A stretch of DNA of 64,000 nucleotides. Origin: a virus. The notes beneath the pieces were generated by a model. That model did no database searches, was not told the DNA's origin, and saw nothing but the letters and a program-made list of their open reading frames with translations. Shown here piece by piece: positions 7,268 through 15,111 of this stretch (its first letter is position 1; each line of letters opens with the position of its first letter). The position numbers and the translations under genes were made by a program. Where the stretch lies: IMG/VR virus record IMGVR_UViG_3300040801_001224, positions 186,001-250,000 of that record; one strand, written 5' to 3'.

Positions 7268-7885
7268 ATGGGATTAGTTCCAATGGTAGTAGAGAAAACA
7301 TCACAGGGTGAGCGTTCTTTCGATATTTTTAGTAGGTTATTGAAAGAGAGGACGGTTTTCTTTACAGGTGAGGTACGTGATGAGATGGCCAATCTAATTG
7401 TAGCACAGTTACTTTATTTAGAAGCCGAAGCACCCGAAGCAGACATTACTCTTTATATTAACAGCCCAGGCGGATCGGTGAGTGCAGGCCTCGCTGTATA
7501 TGACACGATGCAATTTATTAAGCCAGACGTTTCTACAATCGTAGCAGGCCAAGCATGTTCGATGGGTTCTTTCATTGCTCAAGCAGGCGCACCTGGCAAG
7601 CGCATGGTATTGCCACAGTCAAGAACAATGGTTCACCGTGTTAGCTCAGGCACACCGGCTACTCGAGGCTCAGTCCACGTGATGGAACATGAATTTGAAG
7701 ACGCCAGGCGCTCATTTGAAGAGTCAAAGCGTGTTAATGAGATCCTTACTCAATTGTACGCCAAGCACAACACAAAAGGTCAGACTTACGAACAGTTGCT
7801 TGAAACCCTTAAATTTGACACCTACCTTTCGGCACAAGAAGCAGTCGACTTTGGGTTAGCTGATCAGATTATCACAAATCGATAA
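7268..7885 (+). CDS. clpP: ClpP, ATP-dependent Clp protease proteolytic subunit
   Basis: 205 residues, full length. The serine-protease triad is S98 (GQACSMGSF), H123 (SRTMVHRV) and D184 ([10 protein letters not shown]). The conserved [20 protein letters not shown] segment (62-81) and the IITNR end are present. ClpP forms a 14-subunit barrel fed by ClpA or ClpX. The first residues ([20 protein letters not shown]) match the usual N-terminal loop and processing region. AAGGAG lies six bases before the ATG. With ClpA and ClpS on the same phage, a complete phage protease is possible; it could also assemble with host ClpX or ClpA. Confidence 0.97.
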   Translation: MGLVPMVVEKTSQGERSFDIFSRLLKERTVFFTGEVRDEMANLIVAQLLYLEAEAPEADITLYINSPGGSVSAGLAVYDTMQFIKPDVSTIVAGQACSMGSFIAQAGAPGKRMVLPQSRTMVHRVSSGTPATRGSVHVMEHEFEDARRSFEESKRVNEILTQLYAKHNTKGQTYEQLLETLKFDTYLSAQEAVDFGLADQIITNR

Positions 7886-7913
7886 ATACTTGTAACATAC
7901 TATTATCACTTAT

Positions 7914-7941
7914 GACGGCGGAGCTTTTTCCGCCGTCTTTC
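7914..7941 (+). terminator. Rho-independent terminator after clpP
   Basis: GACGGCGG (7914-7921) pairs with CCGCCGTC (7930-7937), followed by TTTCT. Confidence 0.9.
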
Positions 7942-7942
7942 T

Positions 7943-7950
7943 GATAAATA
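7943..7950 (+). promoter_or_regulatory. Late promoter GATAAATA
   Basis: Exact element directly after the clpP terminator and 55 bases before the gene at 8006. Confidence 0.55.
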
Positions 7951-8005
7951 CAAATAAGTATATGCTCACAACACAAACTAAATCGCATATATTAAAGGGA
8001 ATGTC

Positions 8006-8344
8006 ATGGAAGAAATAACATGGCCTGTGGCTATAAGTGCCTTGGGTACACTCGTCGTAATTGCTACGTTTATGTTCAAATGGTTCAGTAAGGATCAGAA
8101 ACCTTGGACAAGTGATTTACAGAAAACCGAAGATGAACTTAACAGTGGAATTCGGAATTTGGAACACCGAACTACCGTATCAGAAGGCAAACAACAAGAA
8201 TTGATACGTCGAGTTAACGAACTTAAAGATGAGGTAAAAGCCCAGGGTGAAACCTCAGAAAAGAAGATTGAGAAAATCGAAGAAAAAGTCGAGAAGATCA
8301 CTCAACTTATGATTGACATCTTACAAAACACCAACACTAGATAA
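8006..8344 (+). CDS. Membrane-anchored coiled-coil protein, 112 aa
   Basis: One N-terminal hydrophobic segment (about residues 6-26, WPVAISALGTLVVIATFMF) followed by a long charged helix (residues 40-110) with heptad-like spacing, ending VEKITQLMIDILQN. The topology suits an inner-membrane protein with a coiled-coil domain. It could be a spanin- or holin-related lysis protein, but a better spanin pair is present at 25613-26442. The late element upstream fits a late role. Confidence 0.75.
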   Translation: MEEITWPVAISALGTLVVIATFMFKWFSKDQKPWTSDLQKTEDELNSGIRNLEHRTTVSEGKQQELIRRVNELKDEVKAQGETSEKKIEKIEEKVEKITQLMIDILQNTNTR

Positions 8345-8612
8345 ACGTTAGTGTTGCCGCTAAATAGTCCTCATTGTAGCGGAAGTAAATTTTTACTGAA
8401 TCATTACTGATATTTTGGCGAGTCCAATCAGTCCTACTTATATTGTTGTCCTTAATAAATTTCCAGAAAGAACGTAAACTTGTCCCAGGTATAGTGATTA
8501 CTCGATCCTGCCACTCCCTGCGCCATTGCTTGTAGACTTCGGCTCGGTGACCGATGTCATAGTCACCATCAAAATATTTTTGTATCTCTTCATCAGTATA
8601 TAACTTACTCAT
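8337..8612 (-). CDS. Hypothetical protein, 91 aa
   Basis: Begins MSKLYTDEEIQKYFDGDYDI; not recognised. A longer upstream frame exists, but the start at 8612 is chosen because a minus-strand promoter (-35 at 8647-8642, -10 at 8624-8619) puts transcription initiation at or just before this ATG, making the message near-leaderless. It converges with the preceding gene, overlapping by eight bases. Confidence 0.68.
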   Translation of the reverse strand: MSKLYTDEEIQKYFDGDYDIGHRAEVYKQWRREWQDRVITIPGTSLRSFWKFIKDNNISRTDWTRQNISNDSVKIYFRYNEDYLAATLTFI

Positions 8613-8618
8613 AGGACT

Positions 8619-8647
8619 ATTATACAATAAAAATAAAATCTTGTCAA
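8619..8647 (-). promoter_or_regulatory. Sigma70-type promoter, minus strand
   Basis: Reading the minus strand: TTGACA (8647-8642), 17 bases, TATAAT (8624-8619). Its -35 box is half of an inverted repeat shared with the divergent promoter. Confidence 0.82.
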
Positions 8648-8650
8648 GAC

Positions 8651-8679
8651 TTGACAAAACCACTTATCTGTAGTATAAT
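8651..8679 (+). promoter_or_regulatory. Sigma70-type promoter, plus strand
   Basis: TTGACA (8651-8656), spacer aaaCCACTTATCTGTAG (17), TATAAT (8674-8679). Only three bases separate its -35 box from that of the minus-strand promoter. Confidence 0.92.
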
Positions 8680-8705
8680 AGCCGTATAATAAAAATGGAG
8701 AGCTT

Positions 8706-9200
8706 ATGAGCAATTTTACTCAAGTATGTGATTTAAATAAGGCATTTGGCAGACCTAAGACAAACAGCCAAGAACAAGATTATACGAAGCTAGAGAATCA
8801 ATTTTCTTTAGTTTTAGAAGAAGTTGAAGAGTTACAACAGGCGATTAAAGATGAGAACTGGACGGAAGTTAAAGATGCGATTGGTGACATACTCGTTGTT
8901 ACATACGGGATGGGCTATGTTGCTGATATCAATTGCGATAGACTTATGGCCAATATAAGTGAGAGTAATTTCTCAAAGTTCTGTACGCCATTAGAGAAGA
9001 CACAGACCGTTGATTATTATGAGGGTCTTGGTGCAGAAGTAGTCGCAGAAGAAACAATGATTAATGGTATGCTAAGGTATGCTATAAAATCAGCTAAAGA
9101 TCAAACATACACCGAAAAGGGTGTGGAAAAAGCAGTAAAGAAAGGCAAGTTACTGAAGAACGTAAACTGGGAAGAACCTGAACTAGACGTGGAAAACTAA
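8706..9200 (+). CDS. MazG-like nucleotide pyrophosphohydrolase
   Basis: 164 residues. The metal-binding pattern EEVEELQQAI (E38, E39, E41, E42) followed by EVKDAIGD (E54, D57, D61) is the EExxE...ExxD signature of all-alpha NTP pyrophosphatases. These enzymes hydrolyse (d)NTPs to the monophosphate and pyrophosphate; in phages they may adjust dNTP pools or (p)ppGpp. The C-terminal half (from ~95) is a family-specific extension. Expressed from a consensus promoter with GGAG before the ATG. A second, smaller MazG-like gene lies at 15595. Confidence 0.88.
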   Translation: MSNFTQVCDLNKAFGRPKTNSQEQDYTKLENQFSLVLEEVEELQQAIKDENWTEVKDAIGDILVVTYGMGYVADINCDRLMANISESNFSKFCTPLEKTQTVDYYEGLGAEVVAEETMINGMLRYAIKSAKDQTYTEKGVEKAVKKGKLLKNVNWEEPELDVEN

Positions 9201-9201
9201 T

Positions 9202-10026
9202 ATGTGGCAAGGTGATGCAATATACGAGCTTTTCGAACATTATAATCATTATGATGACAGATACGAGAAGAAGAGTAGTGTGATGAGTAGATACAATAAC
9301 CGATATAACGAAAAGGATCTTTTTTATAAGATGCTTCTTGTACAGCCTCATCGACTGTTCCAGCTACATCCAGAGCTTTTTGGCACGTCACTGTTAAACC
9401 AAGAAGATATAGGTGGCTTGTATCAGAATAACCGGACACTATTTAAGGTGTTGGGATTTGAATATAAGGACCTGCCGTCATATGTCATGCTTGATGATAT
9501 GCTATATGATAGTGTGCCAATTGCTAGTTTGCGAAAGCATAGTGCGGCTATTCTAGAAAAAGTAACCACTAAAGAAGACATATCAAGTATAGCGTATCAA
9601 CGACCAGCATTATTTTTCCATCTTGGATTTAGTCTTGAAAAGGTGAACTCTGGCGAATCCATTGCTAAACTATTAAACTATTGTGATAGGTCTAAAAAGT
9701 TTAATGACCGGTATGATGATGTGTTCAGACAAGCAATGAAGTTAAACAAGACTGAGCTCAGAGAATTTATTCAGAAGTCACCAGCAACACTACGCAAATT
9801 GGATGCTGATTTGTTAGATGAGTCAACTCTAACTCACAAAGAATGGTTGCTACACATACTGAAACCAAAAAGTTTTAACAGGTTTTACAAGAATCATGTA
9901 ACACCAGAGTTAGTGGAAGATTTAAAAGAAGGTGTCTTCGTAGACGCCATATCAGGTAGTTCAATGGTAAACGTAAACAAATACCTGAAACATTACGAAG
10001 GAACGAAAAATTTATGGCCAGCATGA
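9202..10026 (+). CDS. Hypothetical helical-repeat protein, 274 aa
   Basis: Not recognised. Recurring segments such as LFQLHPELFG, NRTLFKVLGF and RPALFFHLGF at about 40-60 residue spacing suggest a helical tandem-repeat protein. The gene starts one base after the MazG stop and overlaps the next gene by 13 bases. Confidence 0.72.
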   Translation: MWQGDAIYELFEHYNHYDDRYEKKSSVMSRYNNRYNEKDLFYKMLLVQPHRLFQLHPELFGTSLLNQEDIGGLYQNNRTLFKVLGFEYKDLPSYVMLDDMLYDSVPIASLRKHSAAILEKVTTKEDISSIAYQRPALFFHLGFSLEKVNSGESIAKLLNYCDRSKKFNDRYDDVFRQAMKLNKTELREFIQKSPATLRKLDADLLDESTLTHKEWLLHILKPKSFNRFYKNHVTPELVEDLKEGVFVDAISGSSMVNVNKYLKHYEGTKNLWPA

Positions 10027-10439
10027 ACGGATTATATGCCCAACAGGAAAGAGCGGCACGTGAACAAAAAGCATTTCTTAATATGAGAGTTGAGTTTGTT
10101 GTAACTGTATATGGAGAAATTATACCATTTAACCAAATAGCCAGGCTGTCATTAAATCAATTTAATGATATTGACGGCATGGCAGATGCACTGGGATCCA
10201 CTGTGACACTTCCAGTGAATCATTTGTTTGCTGAATTGTCCAATGGACAACGATGTATTCTAGATTTAGATAACTTGGATTTTATGAATAGCATTAACCA
10301 GAATGAATATAGCATATACTTTTCTAATGATCAAGTTAAGAATTTTGTCATTAAATCATTTGTGAGGAACTATGAAACCAGTAAAGAAAACATTAAGCGT
10401 AGCAATTTCAACCAAGCAACAATTGAGCCAGCTGTCTAA
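10014..10439 (+). CDS. Hypothetical protein, 141 aa
   Basis: Starts MASMNGLYAQQERAAREQKA; an alternative start is Met4. Predicted mixed alpha/beta with an FVVTVYGEIIPF strand. No recognised family. Overlaps the genes on both sides (13 and 68 bases). Confidence 0.65.
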   Translation: MASMNGLYAQQERAAREQKAFLNMRVEFVVTVYGEIIPFNQIARLSLNQFNDIDGMADALGSTVTLPVNHLFAELSNGQRCILDLDNLDFMNSINQNEYSIYFSNDQVKNFVIKSFVRNYETSKENIKRSNFNQATIEPAV

Positions 10440-10653
10440 TATTCTTATAGAGAATCTAGGCAAACCACAGGAAACCTGGCGCTACCGGAAGATCGATTCA
10501 AATGGCAACCTCAACGTTGGCAAACGTTGTCGTATCGTAAAACACTTGGACAAAGGTAAGAATATTAATCTTGTGATCCAGGTATTTGAAAACGAAAACA
10601 ACATCTCTGATGAAGACATGTTGTTCTTTAGCTTATCGTCATGTGGAAACTAA
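10372..10653 (+). CDS. Hypothetical basic protein, 93 aa
   Basis: Starts MKPVKKTLSVAISTKQQLSQ with GAGG upstream of the ATG. Basic N-terminal half with a strand-rich middle (WRYRKIDSNGNLNVGKRCRI). The 68-base overlap with the upstream gene is long, but both frames have good starts. Confidence 0.62.
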   Translation: MKPVKKTLSVAISTKQQLSQLSNILIENLGKPQETWRYRKIDSNGNLNVGKRCRIVKHLDKGKNINLVIQVFENENNISDEDMLFFSLSSCGN

Positions 10654-11012
10654 AGCAAGGTAAGCAGATGCGTGATTACTCTGGTAAGATGAAATTCTAC
10701 CGGGTGACCATTACTGATGAAGACCTCGGGTCAAACACCCAGTCTAACACATTCCGAAATCATTTCATGACACAACGTAGAAAACAGCAGGCGTTCAAAA
10801 ACAAGTATAGGAAATGGGCTTGGGATAACTGTGGTGACACCTGGGCTATTTCGGAAATCGACACCATCTACAATCACGGTGACATTCAACATTTCTTTTA
10901 TATTGGTTTCACAAGTGGTGAAGATAAACTGATATTTAAGCTTTCACATGATCCTGAAGAAGTAATCATATACAAGGGTGGCATATCACTCTTTGTGCGT
11001 GAAAGAGCTTGA
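10641..11012 (+). CDS. Hypothetical protein, 123 aa
   Basis: Begins MWKLKQGKQMRDYSGKMKFY; 13-base overlap with the upstream gene. Contains an aromatic/basic middle (KNKYRKWAWDNCGDTWAI). Its last codons contain the -35 box of the next promoter. Not recognised. Confidence 0.68.
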   Translation: MWKLKQGKQMRDYSGKMKFYRVTITDEDLGSNTQSNTFRNHFMTQRRKQQAFKNKYRKWAWDNCGDTWAISEIDTIYNHGDIQHFFYIGFTSGEDKLIFKLSHDPEEVIIYKGGISLFVRERA

Positions 11013-11037
11013 CACTACCACTTTATAATGTTAAAAT
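11009..11037 (+). promoter_or_regulatory. Sigma70-type promoter
   Basis: TTGACA (11009-11014), spacer ctaCCACTTTATAATGT (17), TAAAAT (11032-11037). A late-like TATAAATA (11046-11053) abuts the next ATG. Confidence 0.75.
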
Positions 11038-11053
11038 ATACGTAATATAAATA

Positions 11054-11575
11054 ATGTTGGAAAAACTGATGATAAAAATTAAGAGCAAGATTGGCAATTT
11101 TATTGTTAATCGTGCGCTATCAATAACTGCTAAAAAGTTTGAAGATCACTATAATACGTGTGACCCCTTACGAACAGCAGAAGACATGGCTAATCATATC
11201 TATTTAGAGCAACAGGATTCTAACGTAGAAACATTTTATGCTTATTACATTGACATGGAAGGCTTTATTATTGACAGCTTCACTAAGTCAGGATCCAAGA
11301 ATTCAATTCAGATTTCCAATAAAGAGATTTTACAGCGAGCATTGGCGTGTGACGCACACAAGATTATAGTGGCACACACTCATGTCGCCCAATCACATGA
11401 ACCCAGTGATTCAGATATTTTGTTCACATACAATTTAATTAAAGCGGCCGGCCTATTAGACATGGTTGTGTATGATCATATTGTAGTGAGTAGACAAGGC
11501 TGGACGTCAATGAACGAACAGGGTTATATTGAGAATATGTACACTGAATTATTGTCAGAAAAGGAAGAAGCGTGA
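11054..11575 (+). CDS. RadC-like JAMM/MPN+ domain protein
   Basis: 173 residues. The metalloprotease-type motif H108-T-H110-x7-S118-x2-D121 is intact, followed by LIKAAGLLDMVVYDHIVVS and an S-x-N-E-Q-G-Y-I end, as in RadC/DUF2466 proteins. RadC proteins are linked to mobile DNA and phage defence loci, but the reaction is not settled; metal-dependent hydrolysis is likely from the motif. The N-terminal ~95 residues are diverged from typical RadC. No clear Shine-Dalgarno site lies before ATG 11054; Met6 at 11069 is an alternative start. Coupled to the next gene by GTGA. Confidence 0.85.
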   Translation: MLEKLMIKIKSKIGNFIVNRALSITAKKFEDHYNTCDPLRTAEDMANHIYLEQQDSNVETFYAYYIDMEGFIIDSFTKSGSKNSIQISNKEILQRALACDAHKIIVAHTHVAQSHEPSDSDILFTYNLIKAAGLLDMVVYDHIVVSRQGWTSMNEQGYIENMYTELLSEKEEA

Positions 11576-11928
11576 TAACAACTGACAGAGCCCAGGAGTT
11601 AATGTATTTGATTAGGACTAAGACTCCTATTCGACTAACTGACGAAGTCGGTGAAGAACGGCTGTCAGTAAAAATTCCTTTTACAGATAAAGTAGTAGAT
11701 ACTTCCGACATGTATTCTCTACGTGATTTATTTGAAGCCGGCGTTATTAACTTTGGTGAAGTGTCAATTGGAACTGCCGGCACGTATACTCTTGAAGTCA
11801 TATTTTATGATGACCTAATAGTAATGAATGATTATGGCGACCATTTAGAAGTGTTCAGAGATGAAACGATAAATGTTGCTATTGATGAAAACGTTTTTAT
11901 GGATATTCAACAATATTTGAGGTATTAA
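11572..11928 (+). CDS. Hypothetical protein, 118 aa
   Basis: GTG start overlapping the RadC-like stop (GTGA). Acidic, strand-rich (TYTLEVIFYDDLIVMNDYGD). Not recognised. Confidence 0.7.
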   Translation: MITTDRAQELMYLIRTKTPIRLTDEVGEERLSVKIPFTDKVVDTSDMYSLRDLFEAGVINFGEVSIGTAGTYTLEVIFYDDLIVMNDYGDHLEVFRDETINVAIDENVFMDIQQYLRY

Positions 11929-11929
11929 A

Positions 11930-12466
11930 ATGTCAACAGTTACGATTGAACGATATAAGCCAGGCTTCTTTGAAGGCATCTTCTTGAAATTAGCATATAA
12001 GTTTCCAAAGTTTGGAACGGAGAAAGTTAACGTTTTTATGTTTATTAGCGTTATGTTTAAGTTAACCAGGCAGTTTTTCCACCGCACTTGGAATAAAATA
12101 AAAGCTATTCGTTTTGACAAACTGAGTTTGAAATTCTATTTCCATCATATGATGTTGAACCTAATGTTCTTCCTTAAAGGCTTAATCGGCTTGATTTCAT
12201 TAGGCTTATTTAGTCCTAACCTAACCGGCAAAGCAACTACTCGCTTGGCTAGAGCAAGACGTGACGTATCAGACGCTAGAGCTGAACGAGTACTTGAAGA
12301 AGTTGGTGAAGAAGAATTAGACGAACAGTTTGAGCATGGCGAGAAATCAAAGGTCAGTAAGATCCAGAAAAATCGTATTCGCAGGAGTAAGATGTCTGAT
12401 GAAGAGCTTAATGATGAAATTGATCAGAAGCTTGCGGCATTCCTGGACGAAAACGACGATAAGTAA
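11930..12466 (+). CDS. Hypothetical basic protein with hydrophobic helix, 178 aa
   Basis: A basic, aromatic N-terminal half leads to a hydrophobic stretch near residues 68-93 (MMLNLMFFLKGLIGLISLG), possibly one membrane-associated helix, followed by a highly charged Arg/Glu-rich C-terminal half. Could be a peripheral inner-membrane protein. Not recognised. Confidence 0.65.
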   Translation: MSTVTIERYKPGFFEGIFLKLAYKFPKFGTEKVNVFMFISVMFKLTRQFFHRTWNKIKAIRFDKLSLKFYFHHMMLNLMFFLKGLIGLISLGLFSPNLTGKATTRLARARRDVSDARAERVLEEVGEEELDEQFEHGEKSKVSKIQKNRIRRSKMSDEELNDEIDQKLAAFLDENDDK

Positions 12467-12470
12467 AAGT

Positions 12471-12728
12471 ATGGACCAGGAAGAATTAATAATGCTGATG
12501 CGATTGGGTCAGCACGTAAATTTAGATGACTACGATATTGACTTAACTGAGTACACTGATCTTATGTTAAAGAATGTGAACTTAAGTAAAGTGTATTATG
12601 ATGAGAGCGGGAGAGCTTCCTATGTGATTAATGAGGACATATCATATAGGTATAGGAACATTGACTTCCAGATGGGGTCAATAGCATATTCAGAGGGATT
12701 TAAGAATGACACATCATCCGTTTTATGA
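12471..12728 (+). CDS. Hypothetical protein, 85 aa
   Basis: Start chosen at ATG 12471 (MDQEELIMLMRLGQHVNLDD), four bases after the upstream stop; an upstream in-frame extension would overlap that gene by 130 bases. The sequence LMLKNVNLSKVYYDE resembles the ILLNGIQLQNVYVDD part of the DnaE-like protein at 13642, so the two may share a small module. Confidence 0.65.
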   Translation: MDQEELIMLMRLGQHVNLDDYDIDLTEYTDLMLKNVNLSKVYYDESGRASYVINEDISYRYRNIDFQMGSIAYSEGFKNDTSSVL

Positions 12729-12987
12729 TCCAAAGGATTTAAACGACATGCAACTTGCTGAAAAACTGGGTGAGTTGGTTGAAAAGCGTGGCCACGCATT
12801 TAGGATGGGCATGCCATCGCTTGTAGATAATATTGAAATGCTTATAGCTGAGATACACATGGAACAGGAAGCACGTACTTTTAAGGCTGAAAAAGAGTAT
12901 TATGAGAGGCAGGGCATTGATCCTAATGAGCCAATTACACTGGGTGAAGTAGAAGAAGTGGATATGAGGAAAGACGATAATGTTTAA
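12706..12987 (+). CDS. Hypothetical helical protein, 93 aa
   Basis: Starts MTHHPFYDPKDLNDMQLAEK; mostly helical and acidic. Overlaps both neighbours (23 and 8 bases). Not recognised. Confidence 0.68.
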   Translation: MTHHPFYDPKDLNDMQLAEKLGELVEKRGHAFRMGMPSLVDNIEMLIAEIHMEQEARTFKAEKEYYERQGIDPNEPITLGEVEEVDMRKDDNV

Positions 12988-13663
12988 TGAAATATCATTA
13001 TTGAAGATGAGTACAGGATTTTACGGTAATAGAATTAATGACACAACTATTTCACCGACATATTGGGAATTAACATATGAGATAATTCCTACTGAAGTAA
13101 GCGTTGAGGGCAAGATTAATCGTGGTGAGATTGCCTATGAGAAATTAAAGTTTTGGATTGATTACATCCTAAATGATTTGACGGTGAGCGAACACTCCAA
13201 TGAATTAGCCATGCAGATGTCATATATGTTTGAAAATCCAACTATGCTAACACCCTATTCGCCAACTAACAATCACTTAATACAGTTATTACATTCCAAG
13301 TTTTCAGCAATTGTTGGTGATGACCTGTATATTGGAAAGATGACACTGTCAAGCTCAGAAACTGACAGCGTGTGTGTGTTTAATACTGACGAAGGCGCAT
13401 ATAGCCTCCCGGAAGGCGATGAATACATTGTTGGCATGTACCACGATAAGCCATGGTGGCAACGCAAAACAATGGACTTTGCAGATTTTACTAAAGAAGA
13501 AATTGATAGCGATGAAGCGTTGCGTGAATTCATTGAGAATGAAGATCCACTAGTTACCTTTGAACGTGATATTATTGAGAGCGTGGCAGAAGCAACTAAC
13601 CGAAAACCACAGACAGCAGAAATCATTAAAGTACCTAAGAAATGGAAGCCAAAGATAGTTTAG
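12980..13663 (+). CDS. Hypothetical protein, 227 aa
   Basis: Starts MFNEISLLKMSTGFYGNRIN. A soluble alpha/beta protein with a basic C-terminus (KVPKKWKPKIV). Overlaps the following DnaE-like gene by 22 bases. Not recognised. Confidence 0.7.
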   Translation: MFNEISLLKMSTGFYGNRINDTTISPTYWELTYEIIPTEVSVEGKINRGEIAYEKLKFWIDYILNDLTVSEHSNELAMQMSYMFENPTMLTPYSPTNNHLIQLLHSKFSAIVGDDLYIGKMTLSSSETDSVCVFNTDEGAYSLPEGDEYIVGMYHDKPWWQRKTMDFADFTKEEIDSDEALREFIENEDPLVTFERDIIESVAEATNRKPQTAEIIKVPKKWKPKIV

Positions 13664-14154
13664 GACGCATAACATTATCCGAGCAGGATTGTATAGACTT
13701 ATTGTTAAACGGCATTCAATTGCAGAATGTTTACGTTGACGATAAATCTGTGTCTGAAAAATATAACAGAAAAAACGACGAATACTTTCGCTATGACAGC
13801 GTTTTATCTGTGAAGGAGGACGTTTCTTTTGAAGAATTCCACCAGAATAATGTGGATACGTGGTTTATGCCAGATAAGTACAAGAACATAGATGTCAGAG
13901 AATACGTCTTAGATCGTGTCAGCACAGATGAAGAACGTGAGCGTGTTGAAATGGAATACGCCATGTACAAAGAACGAGATTTAGATGACGTATTGCGCCT
14001 TATGATTTTCCTTATAGAATTCTTTAGGGAAAACGACATTGTTTGGGGCGTAGGTCGTGGTTCAAGTGTAGCTTCATATATTTTATATATTATAGGCGTA
14101 CACAAGGTAAATTCAATCCTATACGATCTCGATATCAATGAATTTTTAAAGTAA
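13642..14154 (+). CDS. DnaE-fragment-like protein (Pol III alpha palm-entry motif)
   Basis: 170 residues. The last ~47 residues, from IFLIEFFRENDIVWGVGRGS through SSVASYILYIIGVHKVN to ILYDLDINEFLK, align position by position with the bacterial replicase segment containing VGPGRGSGAGSLVAY and LLFERFL. The protein stops just before the PDFDVDF motif that carries the catalytic aspartates, so it cannot polymerise. Residues 1-120 have no PHP domain I can see. It may be a decoy of host DnaE or a nucleotide/DNA-binding module; both ideas are inference. Confidence 0.72.
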   Translation: MEAKDSLGRITLSEQDCIDLLLNGIQLQNVYVDDKSVSEKYNRKNDEYFRYDSVLSVKEDVSFEEFHQNNVDTWFMPDKYKNIDVREYVLDRVSTDEERERVEMEYAMYKERDLDDVLRLMIFLIEFFRENDIVWGVGRGSSVASYILYIIGVHKVNSILYDLDINEFLK

Positions 14155-14166
14155 ACGGAGATTACA

Positions 14167-14565
14167 ATGGCTAAAATGTATAGAACATCAAAAGGCAAAA
14201 TGATAGACATGGATGCTCTACGATTGCAGAGTGAAAAATCTACAGCAGTAGGCAACATGGGCGTCAATGGCCGTGGTGACAAATTAGGTAAAGGTGGTAA
14301 GGTAGAAGCCACGGTAGAACAACAGGCGAGAGCATACTACCGACATAACCCAAATGCCGCACCAAAGAAAGTAAATCTAAAAGAAGATTTAGTTGAAGAA
14401 GAAGTCAAGCAGGCTGAAGAAGAGCTTGAGGAAATTACTGAAAACATGCCAGAGAAAAAGTCTAAGCCTAAGAAAAAGAAGACTATTTCAAAGAAAAAAG
14501 AAGTTGAACTGGAAGATGGCTCAATACAAATTGTTGACGAGGACGTTGAGGTTGACGAAGATTAG
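14167..14565 (+). CDS. Hypothetical virion-type protein with Lys/Glu-rich tail, 132 aa
   Basis: Residues 1-75 (MAKMYRTSKGKMIDMDALRL, then AVGNMGVNGRGDKLGKGGKV) resemble, from memory only, a small protein conserved in T4-like marine phages. The C-terminal half is a run of Glu then Lys blocks, likely disordered. CGGAG precedes the start. Function unknown. Confidence 0.68.
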   Translation: MAKMYRTSKGKMIDMDALRLQSEKSTAVGNMGVNGRGDKLGKGGKVEATVEQQARAYYRHNPNAAPKKVNLKEDLVEEEVKQAEEELEEITENMPEKKSKPKKKKTISKKKEVELEDGSIQIVDEDVEVDED

Positions 14566-14734
14566 GCAAGTAGCACACACTGGTTATCATAACGGTATAC
14601 CAACTACCGTGTTTGTCAACAACTCCGACGATGAGCGCAGGTATGCCTTCGAAAAAGCAGAAAAAATGAATAAGCATAACCCAATGACATTGCCGGGTGA
14701 TGAATGGTTAATTAAAGAAGGATGGTTAAAGTGA
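14552..14734 (+). CDS. Hypothetical protein, 60 aa (TTG start)
   Basis: The frame contains a compact sequence, RQVAHTGYHNGIPTTVFVNN, followed by RRYAFEKAEKMNKHNP and LPGDEWLIKEGWLK, that looks coding. The start is placed at TTG 14552, with AGGACG nine bases upstream; no ATG lies closer. It overlaps both neighbours. Confidence 0.55.
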   Translation: MTKIRQVAHTGYHNGIPTTVFVNNSDDERRYAFEKAEKMNKHNPMTLPGDEWLIKEGWLK

Positions 14735-15075
14735 ATCTAAAACCAATTAAAGACACAATATTGATACACAACTTAGAACGTGGTGGACGTACCTTAAGCT
14801 CAGGTATCATGCTACTAAATGATGATGGTAAAGAACATGGCGTAAGAGCTCGTTGGGCGCAAGTATACGCTAAAGGCCCAGAGATTGATTTTGTCACTGT
14901 AGGCGAATGGGTGTTGATTGAGCATGGTCGCTGGTCACGTGGTTTAGAAGTAGAAGAAGGTTTGACTGTATATAAGGTAGATAATGAGTCTATCCTGGCT
15001 ACAGCAGACGAAGAACCAAGCAATGAATATGTGAGACAAAGTACGTCCCACGGTTTCACAAAGGTTAGAGTTTAA
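14722..15075 (+). CDS. GroES / gp31-like co-chaperonin
   Basis: 117 residues. The fold signature is visible: LKPIKDTILI, a mobile-loop region (ERGGRTLSSGIMLLNDDGKE), then WAQVYAKGPE, TVGEWVLIEH and a C-terminal YKVDNESILAT that matches the GroES ending SDILAI. Caps GroEL so capsid and other phage proteins can fold; T4 gp31 does this for the major capsid protein. The 25-residue extension after the GroES core is unusual. AAGG abuts ATG 14722, so GTG 14731 (spacing seven) may be the real start. Confidence 0.82.
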   Translation: MVKVNLKPIKDTILIHNLERGGRTLSSGIMLLNDDGKEHGVRARWAQVYAKGPEIDFVTVGEWVLIEHGRWSRGLEVEEGLTVYKVDNESILATADEEPSNEYVRQSTSHGFTKVRV

Positions 15076-15078
15076 CAA

Positions 15079-15086
15079 GATAAATA
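15079..15086 (+). promoter_or_regulatory. Late promoter GATAAATA
   Basis: Exact element ending 25 bases before ATG 15112. Confidence 0.68.
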
Positions 15087-15111
15087 TATAGTAATATAGG
15101 AGATACATACA

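Noticed and set aside
7881-7888. GATAAATA at the clpP stop codon
   Set aside because: A strong terminator follows 26 bases later before any gene, so a useful promoter is unlikely; the second copy at 7943 is better placed.
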